Below, piece after piece: positions 24,787 through 31,024 of a DNA stretch of 31,024 nt. Source of the stretch: Caldisericaceae bacterium (GTDB lineage: Bacteria; Calditrichota; Calditrichia; Calditrichales; Calditrichaceae); the NCBI GenBank assembly GCA_021160885.1, contig JAGHBR010000329.1, positions 1 to 31,024 of the forward strand. The letters are read 5' to 3'. Under the pieces are notes generated by a model that was not told the origin of the DNA, did no database searches, and worked only from the letters and a program-made list of their open reading frames with translations. The translations under genes and the position numbers were made by a program. Each line of letters opens with the position of its first letter. The first letter of the stretch is position 1.

Positions 24787-27762
24787 ATGATTCAAAATTT
24801 TATAACAAAAATATTTGGTACAAAACACGAACGTGATGTCAAAAAGTTGTGGCCTATTGTTGAGCAAATCAATCAATATTATGAACAATTCCACAAATTA
24901 AGCGATGAAGAAATCCAGAAAAAAACAGAAGAATTTAAACAACGTTTGTCAGAAGGTGAGACTTTAGACGATATTCTGCCTGAAGCTTACGCTGTTGTTA
25001 AGCAGGCCTGTAAACGATTGTTAGGGAAAAAGTGGCTGGTAGTGGGCCGCGAAATAACCTGGGATATGGTGCCTTTTGATGTGCAGCTGATTGGCGCCAT
25101 TGTGCTCCATCAGGGTAAAATTGCTGAAATGGCTACCGGTGAAGGTAAAACACTGGTAGCAACCATGCCTTTGTATTTAAATGCCCTTGAAGGTAAGGGC
25201 GCTCATTTGGTTACTGTGAACGACTATTTGGCGCAGCGTGACGCAGAATGGATGGGCGAGGTTTACAAGTTCCTCGGTTTAACCGTAGGCGTTATCTTAA
25301 ATAATATGGATGCCCGCCAGCGTCGTGAAGCTTACAATTGCGACATTACTTACGGAACCAATAATGAATTTGGCTTTGACTATTTGCGCGATAATATGGC
25401 CTCATCGCCCGATGAAATTGTGCAAATCCGTGGTCATCATTATGCCATAGTGGATGAAGTAGATAGTGTTTTAATTGATGAAGCACGTACACCATTGATC
25501 ATTAGCGGGCCGGTAAGTGGTGATACCACAGCTCAAAGATATCGTGAGATGAAACCTTATGTGGAACGGTTAGTAGCCAGCCAGAACAGGTTGGTTAACC
25601 GCATGATTATGGAAGCGGAAGAGTTACTGAGGCAAGGTAAAGAGCGGGAAGCTGGTGTTAAGTTGTTTATCGCTGAACGTGGAGCTCCTAAACATAAACG
25701 ATTGCTTAAACTGTATCATGAAAAAGGTGTAAAAACTTTAGTCCAGCAGGTAGAAAACGATTATTACAGAGATAAAGGACAGAACAAAGTTTCGGATGAG
25801 ACTTATTTTGGCGATTTGTATTATGTGATTGATGAAAAAAATCATATTATTGATTTGACCGAAAAAGGCCGGACAGAGTTGAATCCGGCTGATCCGGATA
25901 TGTTCATTTTACCGGATTTAGGTGAAGAGATTGCCAAAATAGAAAGTGATGAAAGCCTTTCTTATGAAGAAAAGGTTATCCGTAAAGAAGAAGTGCATAA
26001 TCTTTATTCTGAACGCAGCGAAAAATTACAGAATATTTCTCAACTATTGCGTGCTTATACACTTTATGAAAAGGATCAGGAATACGTTGTTCAGGATGGT
26101 AAGGTTCAGATCGTTGATGAATTCACTGGTCGTATTTTACATGGGCGTAGGTACAGTGACGGCTTACACCAGGCCATTGAAGCAAAAGAAAATGTACAAA
26201 TCGAAAAAGAGACACAAACCCTGGCCACAATTACGCTGCAAAATTATTTCCGCATGTACGATAAATTGGCCGGCATGACTGGTACCGCAGAAACCGAAGC
26301 GGCAGAGTTCTGGGAAATTTACAAATTGGATGTAGTGGTTATTCCTACCAACAAACCTGTTATTCGTAAAGATTATGAAGATGTGGTTTACCGCAGCAAA
26401 CGCGAAAAATACAATGCTGTTATTGAGAAAATTATTGAAGAACGTGAAAAGGGAAGACCGATATTAGTTGGTACAACTACTGTTGAAGTTTCAGAAATTT
26501 TAAGCCGGATGCTCAAACGCCGGGGCATTCCTCACAATGTTTTAAATGCCAAACACCATGCGCGAGAAGCCGAGATTATCGCGCACGCCGGAGAACCACG
26601 TGCTGTAACCATTGCAACAAACATGGCCGGGCGTGGAACCGACATTAAGTTGGGTGAAGGCGTGCGTGAAGTTGGCGGATTGGCCATCATCGGTACGGAA
26701 AGGCATGAGTCACGGCGGATTGACCGCCAGTTGCGCGGTCGTGCCGGTCGTCAGGGCGACCCTGGTAGCAGTATTTTCTTCCTGAGTTTAGAAGATGATT
26801 TAATGCGTTTGTTTGGCAGTGAGCGCGTTGCCCGCATTATGGATCGACTGGGGGTGGAAGAAGGGGAAGTAATCACCCATCCCATGATTAGCCGTTCCAT
26901 TGAAAAAGCCCAGAAAAAAGTAGAAACTCAAAATTTTGCCATTCGTAAGCGGCTGTTGGAATATGACGATGTTATGAATCAACAGCGCGAAATTATTTAC
27001 GATCGTCGACGGGTGGCTCTTTTTCAGGAAGACATACGCGAAGAAGTGGAAGCCATTCTGGATGAATTTATTGAACACAAATTAGACCTTTACGCACCGC
27101 TCAAAAGTCATCCGGAAGAATGGGACCTGGAATCGCTGGAAAGAGAAGTGGGCAATGTGCTGAATATTTCATTATTCCAGGTTCGGGAAAATTTGGATGA
27201 TTATGATTACGAAAAACTGCATCAATACATTCGCGATCAGGCTTTGCGCATTTACGAATTGAAAGAACAACGCATTGGCCGTGAACGTATGTCTGTGTTG
27301 GAGCGCTACTTTATTTTGCGGGTCATTGATGAAAAATGGAAAGACCACCTTTACGATATGGACATGCTAAAAGAGGGGATTCACCTGAGGGCCTACGGTC
27401 AAAAAGATCCCCTTATTGAGTACAAACGCGAAGCCTTTATGATGTTCGAAAAACTGATTCATGACATCAATGAAGAAACATTGCACTGGTTGTGGAAATT
27501 CCAGTTAGTAGAAGAGCCTGTCAATCGGGCTGAGGCTCGAAGACGCCAACCGCAACGCATGCAATTGATCCATGAATCGGCTGATGGCCTTGGATTTAGT
27601 TCTGCGCCTATTGGTGAAGAAACGGATATTCAAAAGGCTGGCAAACAGCGCTCCGGTAAAAAACAACCAATCAGGGTTGGCGAAAAAATCGGCCCCAATG
27701 ATCCATGCCCCTGTGGCAGCGGGAAAAAATACAAGAAATGCCACGGTGCAATTAATAATTAG
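24787..27762 (+). CDS. secA: Preprotein translocase ATPase SecA
   Basis: This motor ATPase pushes unfolded proteins through SecYEG. At 991 residues it is about 90 longer than E. coli SecA. The sequence shows Walker A ATGEGKT at 116-122, Walker B DEVDS at 223-227 followed by the ARTPLIISG segment, an enlarged preprotein cross-linking region (about 245-450) with an added charged helical insert, and the second helicase half with TNMAGRGTDI and QLRGRAGRQGD. It ends with the C-terminal SecB/lipid-binding zinc motif (C974, C976, C985, H986). The long insert is known from SecA of Bacteroidetes and relatives. The start is the ATG at 24787. The last gene of its operon, it ends with TAG, whose G is the first base of a repeat element. 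Confidence 0.98.
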   Translation: MIQNFITKIFGTKHERDVKKLWPIVEQINQYYEQFHKLSDEEIQKKTEEFKQRLSEGETLDDILPEAYAVVKQACKRLLGKKWLVVGREITWDMVPFDVQLIGAIVLHQGKIAEMATGEGKTLVATMPLYLNALEGKGAHLVTVNDYLAQRDAEWMGEVYKFLGLTVGVILNNMDARQRREAYNCDITYGTNNEFGFDYLRDNMASSPDEIVQIRGHHYAIVDEVDSVLIDEARTPLIISGPVSGDTTAQRYREMKPYVERLVASQNRLVNRMIMEAEELLRQGKEREAGVKLFIAERGAPKHKRLLKLYHEKGVKTLVQQVENDYYRDKGQNKVSDETYFGDLYYVIDEKNHIIDLTEKGRTELNPADPDMFILPDLGEEIAKIESDESLSYEEKVIRKEEVHNLYSERSEKLQNISQLLRAYTLYEKDQEYVVQDGKVQIVDEFTGRILHGRRYSDGLHQAIEAKENVQIEKETQTLATITLQNYFRMYDKLAGMTGTAETEAAEFWEIYKLDVVVIPTNKPVIRKDYEDVVYRSKREKYNAVIEKIIEEREKGRPILVGTTTVEVSEILSRMLKRRGIPHNVLNAKHHAREAEIIAHAGEPRAVTIATNMAGRGTDIKLGEGVREVGGLAIIGTERHESRRIDRQLRGRAGRQGDPGSSIFFLSLEDDLMRLFGSERVARIMDRLGVEEGEVITHPMISRSIEKAQKKVETQNFAIRKRLLEYDDVMNQQREIIYDRRRVALFQEDIREEVEAILDEFIEHKLDLYAPLKSHPEEWDLESLEREVGNVLNISLFQVRENLDDYDYEKLHQYIRDQALRIYELKEQRIGRERMSVLERYFILRVIDEKWKDHLYDMDMLKEGIHLRAYGQKDPLIEYKREAFMMFEKLIHDINEETLHWLWKFQLVEEPVNRAEARRRQPQRMQLIHESADGLGFSSAPIGEETDIQKAGKQRSGKKQPIRVGEKIGPNDPCPCGSGKKYKKCHGAINN

Positions 27763-27880
27763 AAACCTTTGAAAATGTCATTCCCGCGCAGGTGGAATCT
27801 CTAAGTTGTTGTAATTATTAGATTTCGCATCAAGTGCGGAAGGACAGATTCGGAGAATCCCTGTTTTTTTCAAAGGTTTC
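27762..27880. repeat. MITE-like element with perfect 14-bp terminal inverted repeats
   Basis: The ends are exact reverse complements: GAAACCTTTGAAAA at 27762-27775 and TTTTCAAAGGTTTC at 27867-27880. The five bases outside each end are identical (AATTA at 27757-27761 and 27881-27885), as expected for a target duplication. A nested inverted pair lies inside: TGTCATTCC at 27776-27784 with GGAAGGACA at 27838-27846, one mismatch. The first of these opens a decayed ATTCCC...GGAAT palindrome (27780-27798). The element is 119 bp long and encodes no protein. It lies between secA and the terminator. Confidence 0.7.
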
Positions 27881-27896
27881 AATTAATACAAAAACA

Positions 27897-27923
27897 AAAG
27901 CCCGGTTATTTACACCGGGCTTT
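27897..27923. terminator. Bidirectional terminator between secA and the antiporter
   Basis: A perfect 9-bp stem (AAAGCCCGG at 27897-27905 with CCGGGCTTT at 27915-27923) and a nine-base loop. Read on the minus strand the stem is followed by a good T-rich tract (TTTTGTTTTTG), fitting the antiporter gene. On the plus strand the tract is weaker (TTTGCATTTT) but usable. It sits between convergent genes. Confidence 0.85.
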
Positions 27924-27993
27924 GCATTTTAATAACCTGAGGTTAGCGTTCATTCATCCTTTATATTACTGGTCTCTAATGTAGTTGGCAGCT

Positions 27994-28917
27994 CTAATGC
28001 TTCAGTGTAAAAATCCATCTGGCCAGATTAATCACAATTAACAAAAATCCCTCCCAGCGCGAAATTTTCCAGCCGGTCCGCATCATGATGACCACTGTCA
28101 GCACCAGTCCAACTAAGAGTAAAATATCCATAGGCGCACTGGAATCAACGTGTAAGGGCCTTAAGATGGCCGCCAGACCCAGCACGCCCATAATATTAAA
28201 TAAATCGGAACCAATTAAATTACCGGCTGAAATGCCGTGGTGCCCTTTAATGGCTGCCATCAATGAAGTGGCAAATTCCGGGGCAGACGTACCGGCAGCC
28301 ACTACTGTTACTGCAATTGCCCAGTCCGATAATCCTGCAGCCCGGGCCAGAATTGAAGCCGAATCGACCAGAAAATGGCCTCCCGCAACAACAAATAGCA
28401 GTCCGCCCACTAATTGCAAGGAATGATACCAGCGGTATGGCCCGTGATTAATGTCTTCTTCTAATGGTTCTTTATGAACAAATAGATAAATAAGGTAAAC
28501 AACCAGGCTGCCAATCAATAAGAGCCCCTCCCAAAGAGCGATTTCGTAATCACTTAAGAAAAAAAGTAAAATAATGGAAATACCTAAGAGCAAGCTGCCT
28601 TCACGAAAGACCATCTTCTTTGTGGTCTTGATAGTTCGCAAAAGGGCCACCCCGCCTAAAATAAAACCTAGATTAAAAATGTTAGAACCTACAATATTGC
28701 CAACTGAAATATCGGCCTGATGTTTAATAGCGGCCGTGATGGTTACCGCAAACTCTGGCGCGGAGGTACCAAAGGCAATCACGGTTAATCCGATAACCAG
28801 ATCAGAAATGCCCAGTTTTTGAGCCAGGCGAGGGGCTGATTCCACAATCCAGACAGCGCCAAGCCACAGGGCTGCAATGCTAAGCAAAAGAATAATTATA
28901 TTAAAAACAAGTTCCAT
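27994..28917 (-). CDS. CaCA-family sodium/calcium antiporter
   Basis: This is an inner-membrane cation exchanger of 307 residues with about ten hydrophobic helices. It has the two inverted alpha repeats of the family: repeat 1 with GTSAPEF (50-56) and GNIVGSNIFN (73-82), repeat 2 with GTSAPEF (209-215) and GNLIGSDLFN (232-241). The ion-binding glutamates are E54 and E213. The single difference Asn/Asp between the repeats (SN versus SD) is also seen in YrbG-like members. The start is the ATG at 28917, behind AAAAGGA; an in-frame TTG at 28953 lies in the promoter region and is rejected. It is transcribed alone, convergent to secA, and likely exports Ca2+ or exchanges Na+. Confidence 0.93.
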   Translation of the reverse strand: MELVFNIIILLLSIAALWLGAVWIVESAPRLAQKLGISDLVIGLTVIAFGTSAPEFAVTITAAIKHQADISVGNIVGSNIFNLGFILGGVALLRTIKTTKKMVFREGSLLLGISIILLFFLSDYEIALWEGLLLIGSLVVYLIYLFVHKEPLEEDINHGPYRWYHSLQLVGGLLFVVAGGHFLVDSASILARAAGLSDWAIAVTVVAAGTSAPEFATSLMAAIKGHHGISAGNLIGSDLFNIMGVLGLAAILRPLHVDSSAPMDILLLVGLVLTVVIMMRTGWKISRWEGFLLIVINLARWIFTLKH

Positions 28918-28941
28918 TGGTAATCCTTTTTTAAATAAGGC

Positions 28942-28972
28942 CAAAACTAACAAAATTAACTGAATGTTTCAA
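28942..28972 (-). promoter_or_regulatory. Promoter of the antiporter gene
   Basis: On the minus strand, TTGAAA (28967-28972) is followed by a 17-base spacer and TAGTTTTG (28942-28949), an exact TAnnTTTG. It lies about 25 bases ahead of the ATG at 28917, with the ribosome site between. It is the best-fitting site of this type in the window. Confidence 0.65.
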
Positions 28973-29340
28973 CCACAAACGATTAATTTGAGAATAAACT
29001 TTTCCTTCAAAATAAAAAAAATGCTCTTCTTAAATTTGGGCTCAGTTTTTAATCCGAAAAGTAAATCCTTTAATCCAGATTGAATAGGATTAGGCTGCTG
29101 GTTTGCTCAAATGGACTCAGATTTTAAGGTGGTCAGTTCAAAGCTGATATTGGGTTATCGATTTGCACGAACCTTTCTGTCCTGAAGTTTCGGCACGACA
29201 GATTGACACTAATCTTAATTTGATTAAATGTTACGAATTTCGCGTGAAATAAATTAACCGGCAAACCACATGGTAATTCAAAGAATTTTTTTAGAAAAAA
29301 CCAATGGTTTAATTTAAATATTCAATTTTTATTTGGAATC
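28973..29340. other. Gene-free divergent intergenic stretch
   Basis: No coding sequence, RNA gene or long repeat was recognised here between the divergent antiporter and glycerophosphotransferase-like genes. The only structure seen is a short inverted repeat, TCTGTC at 29176-29181 with GACAGA at 29197-29202, enclosing GAAGTTTCGG. Base composition is less AT-rich in the middle (29090-29210) than at the edges, which may mark a decayed gene or element. Confidence 0.5.
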
Positions 29341-29372
29341 TTGATAAAATACTAATAATTTCTTTAGCTTTT
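29341..29372 (+). promoter_or_regulatory. Promoter of the glycerophosphotransferase-like gene
   Basis: TTGATA at 29341-29346, an 18-base spacer, and TAGCTTTT at 29365-29372, followed by the ribosome site AAGGTGA at 29386-29392 and the ATG at 29401. The expected leader is short, about 20 bases. Confidence 0.5.
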
Positions 29373-29400
29373 AATGGTTAAATTTAAGGTGAAATAGAAA

Positions 29401-30525
29401 ATGGCGGACAAAATTAAATTATTGTTCCGAATTGGTTATGCTTACCACAAAGCGGCTTTTGATCCGGTCATTGAGTATTTAATAAATGACCCTAAATATG
29501 ATGTCTATTTTTCTCTGGATGCCGAGAAAAAACGATATTTCTTTTTTATTGATTTACCTTATCAGCAACCGATTATTGAAGAATGGAAAAAATTGGGCTA
29601 TCGTTTTACTAAAGAGAAAAAAGGCTTCGACATTGTAATAACAGGCGATACCTTACGCGATGCTTATAACTATGGGAAAACGCTGCTTTGCTTTTTGAAT
29701 CATGGTACTGGCATTAAAAATATTTTGTACCGCAATCTGGCAAAGTTTCCGGATCATCGTTATCAGATATTTGTCGAAGGGCAACATCGGGTTCGTTCGT
29801 TAATGAGTTCGCCTTCACTGGGCAAAAATGAAGTGCATCTGGTGGGCCTCCCTAAACTGGATTTTTATTTTCAGGGCCGATTTGACGATCGTGAAGGTCT
29901 GTTAAGGCGCTGGGGGTTGGATCCTCAAAAGAAAACTGTGCTTTACGCGCCCACTTACAAACCGACTTCCATGTACGATTTAAAGGATGATATTTTTGAA
30001 CAAACCAAAGATTTTAATTTGATTGTTAAATTGCATCCGTACAGTTGGATGGGCAAGTATGCGCCACACAAACAGCACCGCATCTTTGAAAAACGCGTTA
30101 AGAAATACAGCCACGCTGTGTTGCTGCCTTTTGAAGAATACAACATTGTGCCTTACTACGCGGCGGCCGATACCATTATCAGTGAAGCATCAAGCACGGT
30201 GTTCGATTTTCTGGCACTTGGCAAATTTGGTATTGTGTACGATTTGCCCTGTGACAATTTAAAGCATTCCGATGGCGAACCGTTGTTGGAGATTGACAAC
30301 CGGGAATTTTTAAAAGGCGCCTTTGTGCATATCCAGAATGGAAAACAAATTTACCAGGCCATTGAACAGACCCTGAATCCGACTGATGAAATGAAAGAAA
30401 AAGCGGCCGTTTATCGGGATGATCTGTTTTACAAACTGGATGGCAAAGCTACCGAACGCTTCGTGAAAAAGATGGAGGAATTGTACTTCGAAGGGGGACA
30501 CGAGAATGTGCCACCAGAGGAGTAA
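29401..30525 (+). CDS. CDP-glycerol glycerophosphotransferase-like protein
   Basis: This 374-residue cytoplasmic or membrane-peripheral protein belongs to the GT-B superfamily that includes TagB/TagF enzymes, which transfer glycerol phosphate from CDP-glycerol. Conserved features are NHGTG with H101, VGLPKLD at 148-154, VLYAPTYKP (180-188), KLHP with H212, and the donor-site stretch ADTIISEASSTVFDFLALGK (256-275), corresponding to the family's AD..ITDYSS..FD. It lacks the long N-terminal membrane or acceptor regions of the larger TagF proteins. A nucleotidyltransferase gene begins 219 bases downstream, which fits a CDP-activated alcohol or sugar pathway. The organism is apparently Gram-negative, so the acceptor is more likely a surface polysaccharide or lipid than teichoic acid (inference). 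The donor is not proven. Confidence 0.8.
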   Translation: MADKIKLLFRIGYAYHKAAFDPVIEYLINDPKYDVYFSLDAEKKRYFFFIDLPYQQPIIEEWKKLGYRFTKEKKGFDIVITGDTLRDAYNYGKTLLCFLNHGTGIKNILYRNLAKFPDHRYQIFVEGQHRVRSLMSSPSLGKNEVHLVGLPKLDFYFQGRFDDREGLLRRWGLDPQKKTVLYAPTYKPTSMYDLKDDIFEQTKDFNLIVKLHPYSWMGKYAPHKQHRIFEKRVKKYSHAVLLPFEEYNIVPYYAAADTIISEASSTVFDFLALGKFGIVYDLPCDNLKHSDGEPLLEIDNREFLKGAFVHIQNGKQIYQAIEQTLNPTDEMKEKAAVYRDDLFYKLDGKATERFVKKMEELYFEGGHENVPPEE

Positions 30526-30606
30526 ACGGTAGTCAAATGTTTCAGCTAAGGTTTTTGGTTGAATAAATTATTCATTTCATCATTGAAGGAAAAACATTAG
30601 AAGGCA

Positions 30607-30634
30607 AGTGATGAGTAACGAGTAACAAGTGACG
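30607..30634 (+). repeat. Four degenerate heptamer tandem repeats
   Basis: Four consecutive seven-base units: AGTGATG, AGTAACG, AGTAACA and AGTGACG. The consensus is AGTRAYR, with A, G, T and the central A constant. They lie in the 219-base gap between the glycerophosphotransferase-like gene and the nucleotidyltransferase start. No function can be read from the sequence. Confidence 0.65.
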
Positions 30635-30744
30635 GTGCCAGACGCTTGTTTTGAAAATCAATAAACTTTGAAAGTACCGGGCTAATTTTTGCTCCTGAAT
30701 CGAAAAAATCAGGGGTGCCGGAAGGAAAAAATGAAAGGAAATAG

Positions 30745-31024
30745 ATGAAGGCAGTAATCGTTGCTGCAGGACGCGGCAGTCGTTTAATGAATCATAAACC
30801 AAAGACTTTAATTAAAATCGGCGAAAAAACGATTTTGGAATACATTCTGCAAAATTTAACCACGGCTGGTGTTGAAGAATTCGTCATCGTAGTTGGCTAC
30901 CAGGCTCGTGTTTTGCAGGATTTTTTGGTGAGCAACAACCATTTTGGGATGAATATTCAGACAGTTTACAATGATGAGTGGCAAAAGGGCAATGGCATCT
31001 CGGTGCTAAAATCTGAAGAATTAA
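30745..31024 (+). CDS. NTP-transferase family protein, N-terminal part (runs off the window)
   Basis: The first 93 codons of an open frame continue past the window end. The start is the ATG at 30745, behind AAAGGAA at 30735-30741. The protein begins MKAVIVAAGRGSRL with NHKPKTLIKIGEKTILEY, the nucleotide-binding loop and Lys of sugar-phosphate and alcohol-phosphate nucleotidyltransferases. Later it has the VEEFVIVVGYQ strand and NDEWQKGNGISVLKSEE, a pattern typical of the CTP-using group (phosphocholine and inositol-phosphate cytidylyltransferases) rather than glucose-1-phosphate enzymes. It could supply the CDP-linked donor for the upstream transferase, or be the first domain of an inositol-phosphate pathway enzyme. 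The missing remainder decides between these. Confidence 0.85.
   Translation, partial: MKAVIVAAGRGSRLMNHKPKTLIKIGEKTILEYILQNLTTAGVEEFVIVVGYQARVLQDFLVSNNHFGMNIQTVYNDEWQKGNGISVLKSEEL

Noticed and set aside
27776..27846. Homology to the neisserial dRS3 repeat
   Set aside because: Only the generic ATTCCC...GGAAT palindrome is shared, which is common in unrelated genomes; common descent is not supported.
28918..28953. TTG start twelve codons upstream for the antiporter
   Set aside because: It overlaps the best promoter box in the window; the ATG at 28917 has an AAGGA site at proper spacing.
30646..30670. TTG...AAACTTTG as a promoter for the nucleotidyltransferase
   Set aside because: The spacing between boxes is 17 rather than 22-24 and the box lacks the leading T.
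30691..30716. Hairpin GCTCCTGA/TCAGGGGT as a terminator before the nucleotidyltransferase
   Set aside because: The stem includes wobble pairs and no T-run follows on either strand.

Overview
The window looks like chromosomal core from a Gram-negative bacterium of the FCB (Fibrobacteres-Chlorobi-Bacteroidetes) side of the tree, most likely Calditrichota (Caldithrix-like). The pointers are a long SecA with an enlarged middle region, ExbB/ExbD/TonB-type energy-transduction proteins (which imply an outer membrane), an AtpB with a long His-rich leader, AT-leaning codon use, and promoters that resemble the Bacteroidetes TTG...TAnnTTTG type rather than classical TATAAT. The species assignment is recognition by eye, not a database result.

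Layout. (1) 45-6510: a complete F1Fo ATP synthase operon, atpB-E-F-H-A-G-D-C. (2) 6676-17247: a seven-gene envelope operon with two large exported TPR proteins (877 and about 1557 aa), a 104-aa exported protein, one ExbB/TolQ-type protein, two ExbD/TolR-type proteins and a TonB-like protein with an AgmX/PglI C-terminus, closed by a strong terminator at 17271. (3) 17380-19134: aspS. (4) 19253-20402: a small coiled-coil lipoprotein and a coiled-coil double-LysM protein, then a terminator. (5) 20480-21481: phoH. (6) 21559-27762: a tightly packed operon of thiolase, 3-hydroxyacyl-CoA dehydrogenase, nusB, a metallophosphoesterase and secA. It is followed by a MITE-like repeat and a bidirectional terminator. 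(7) 27994-28917, minus strand: a CaCA-type Na+/Ca2+ antiporter. (8) 29401-end: a CDP-glycerol glycerophosphotransferase-like protein and the start of a nucleotidyltransferase, probably surface-polymer or phospho-alcohol chemistry.

The most interesting part is region 2. ATP synthase is followed directly by what appears to be a second proton-motive-force machine: a TolQ/TolR/TonB-like motor with its own periplasmic TPR scaffolds. Its gene set recalls the Myxococcus AglRQS/GltJ gliding motor. One of the two ExbD paralogues has Asn where the proton-carrying Asp belongs, while the other keeps the Asp and adds a Lys in the same membrane helix. Other points worth a look are a 119-bp element with perfect 14-bp inverted ends and a 5-bp target duplication that appears to have changed secA's stop codon, and a recurring promoter architecture in seven gene gaps. 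No tRNA, rRNA, CRISPR array, transposase gene or prophage gene was seen.
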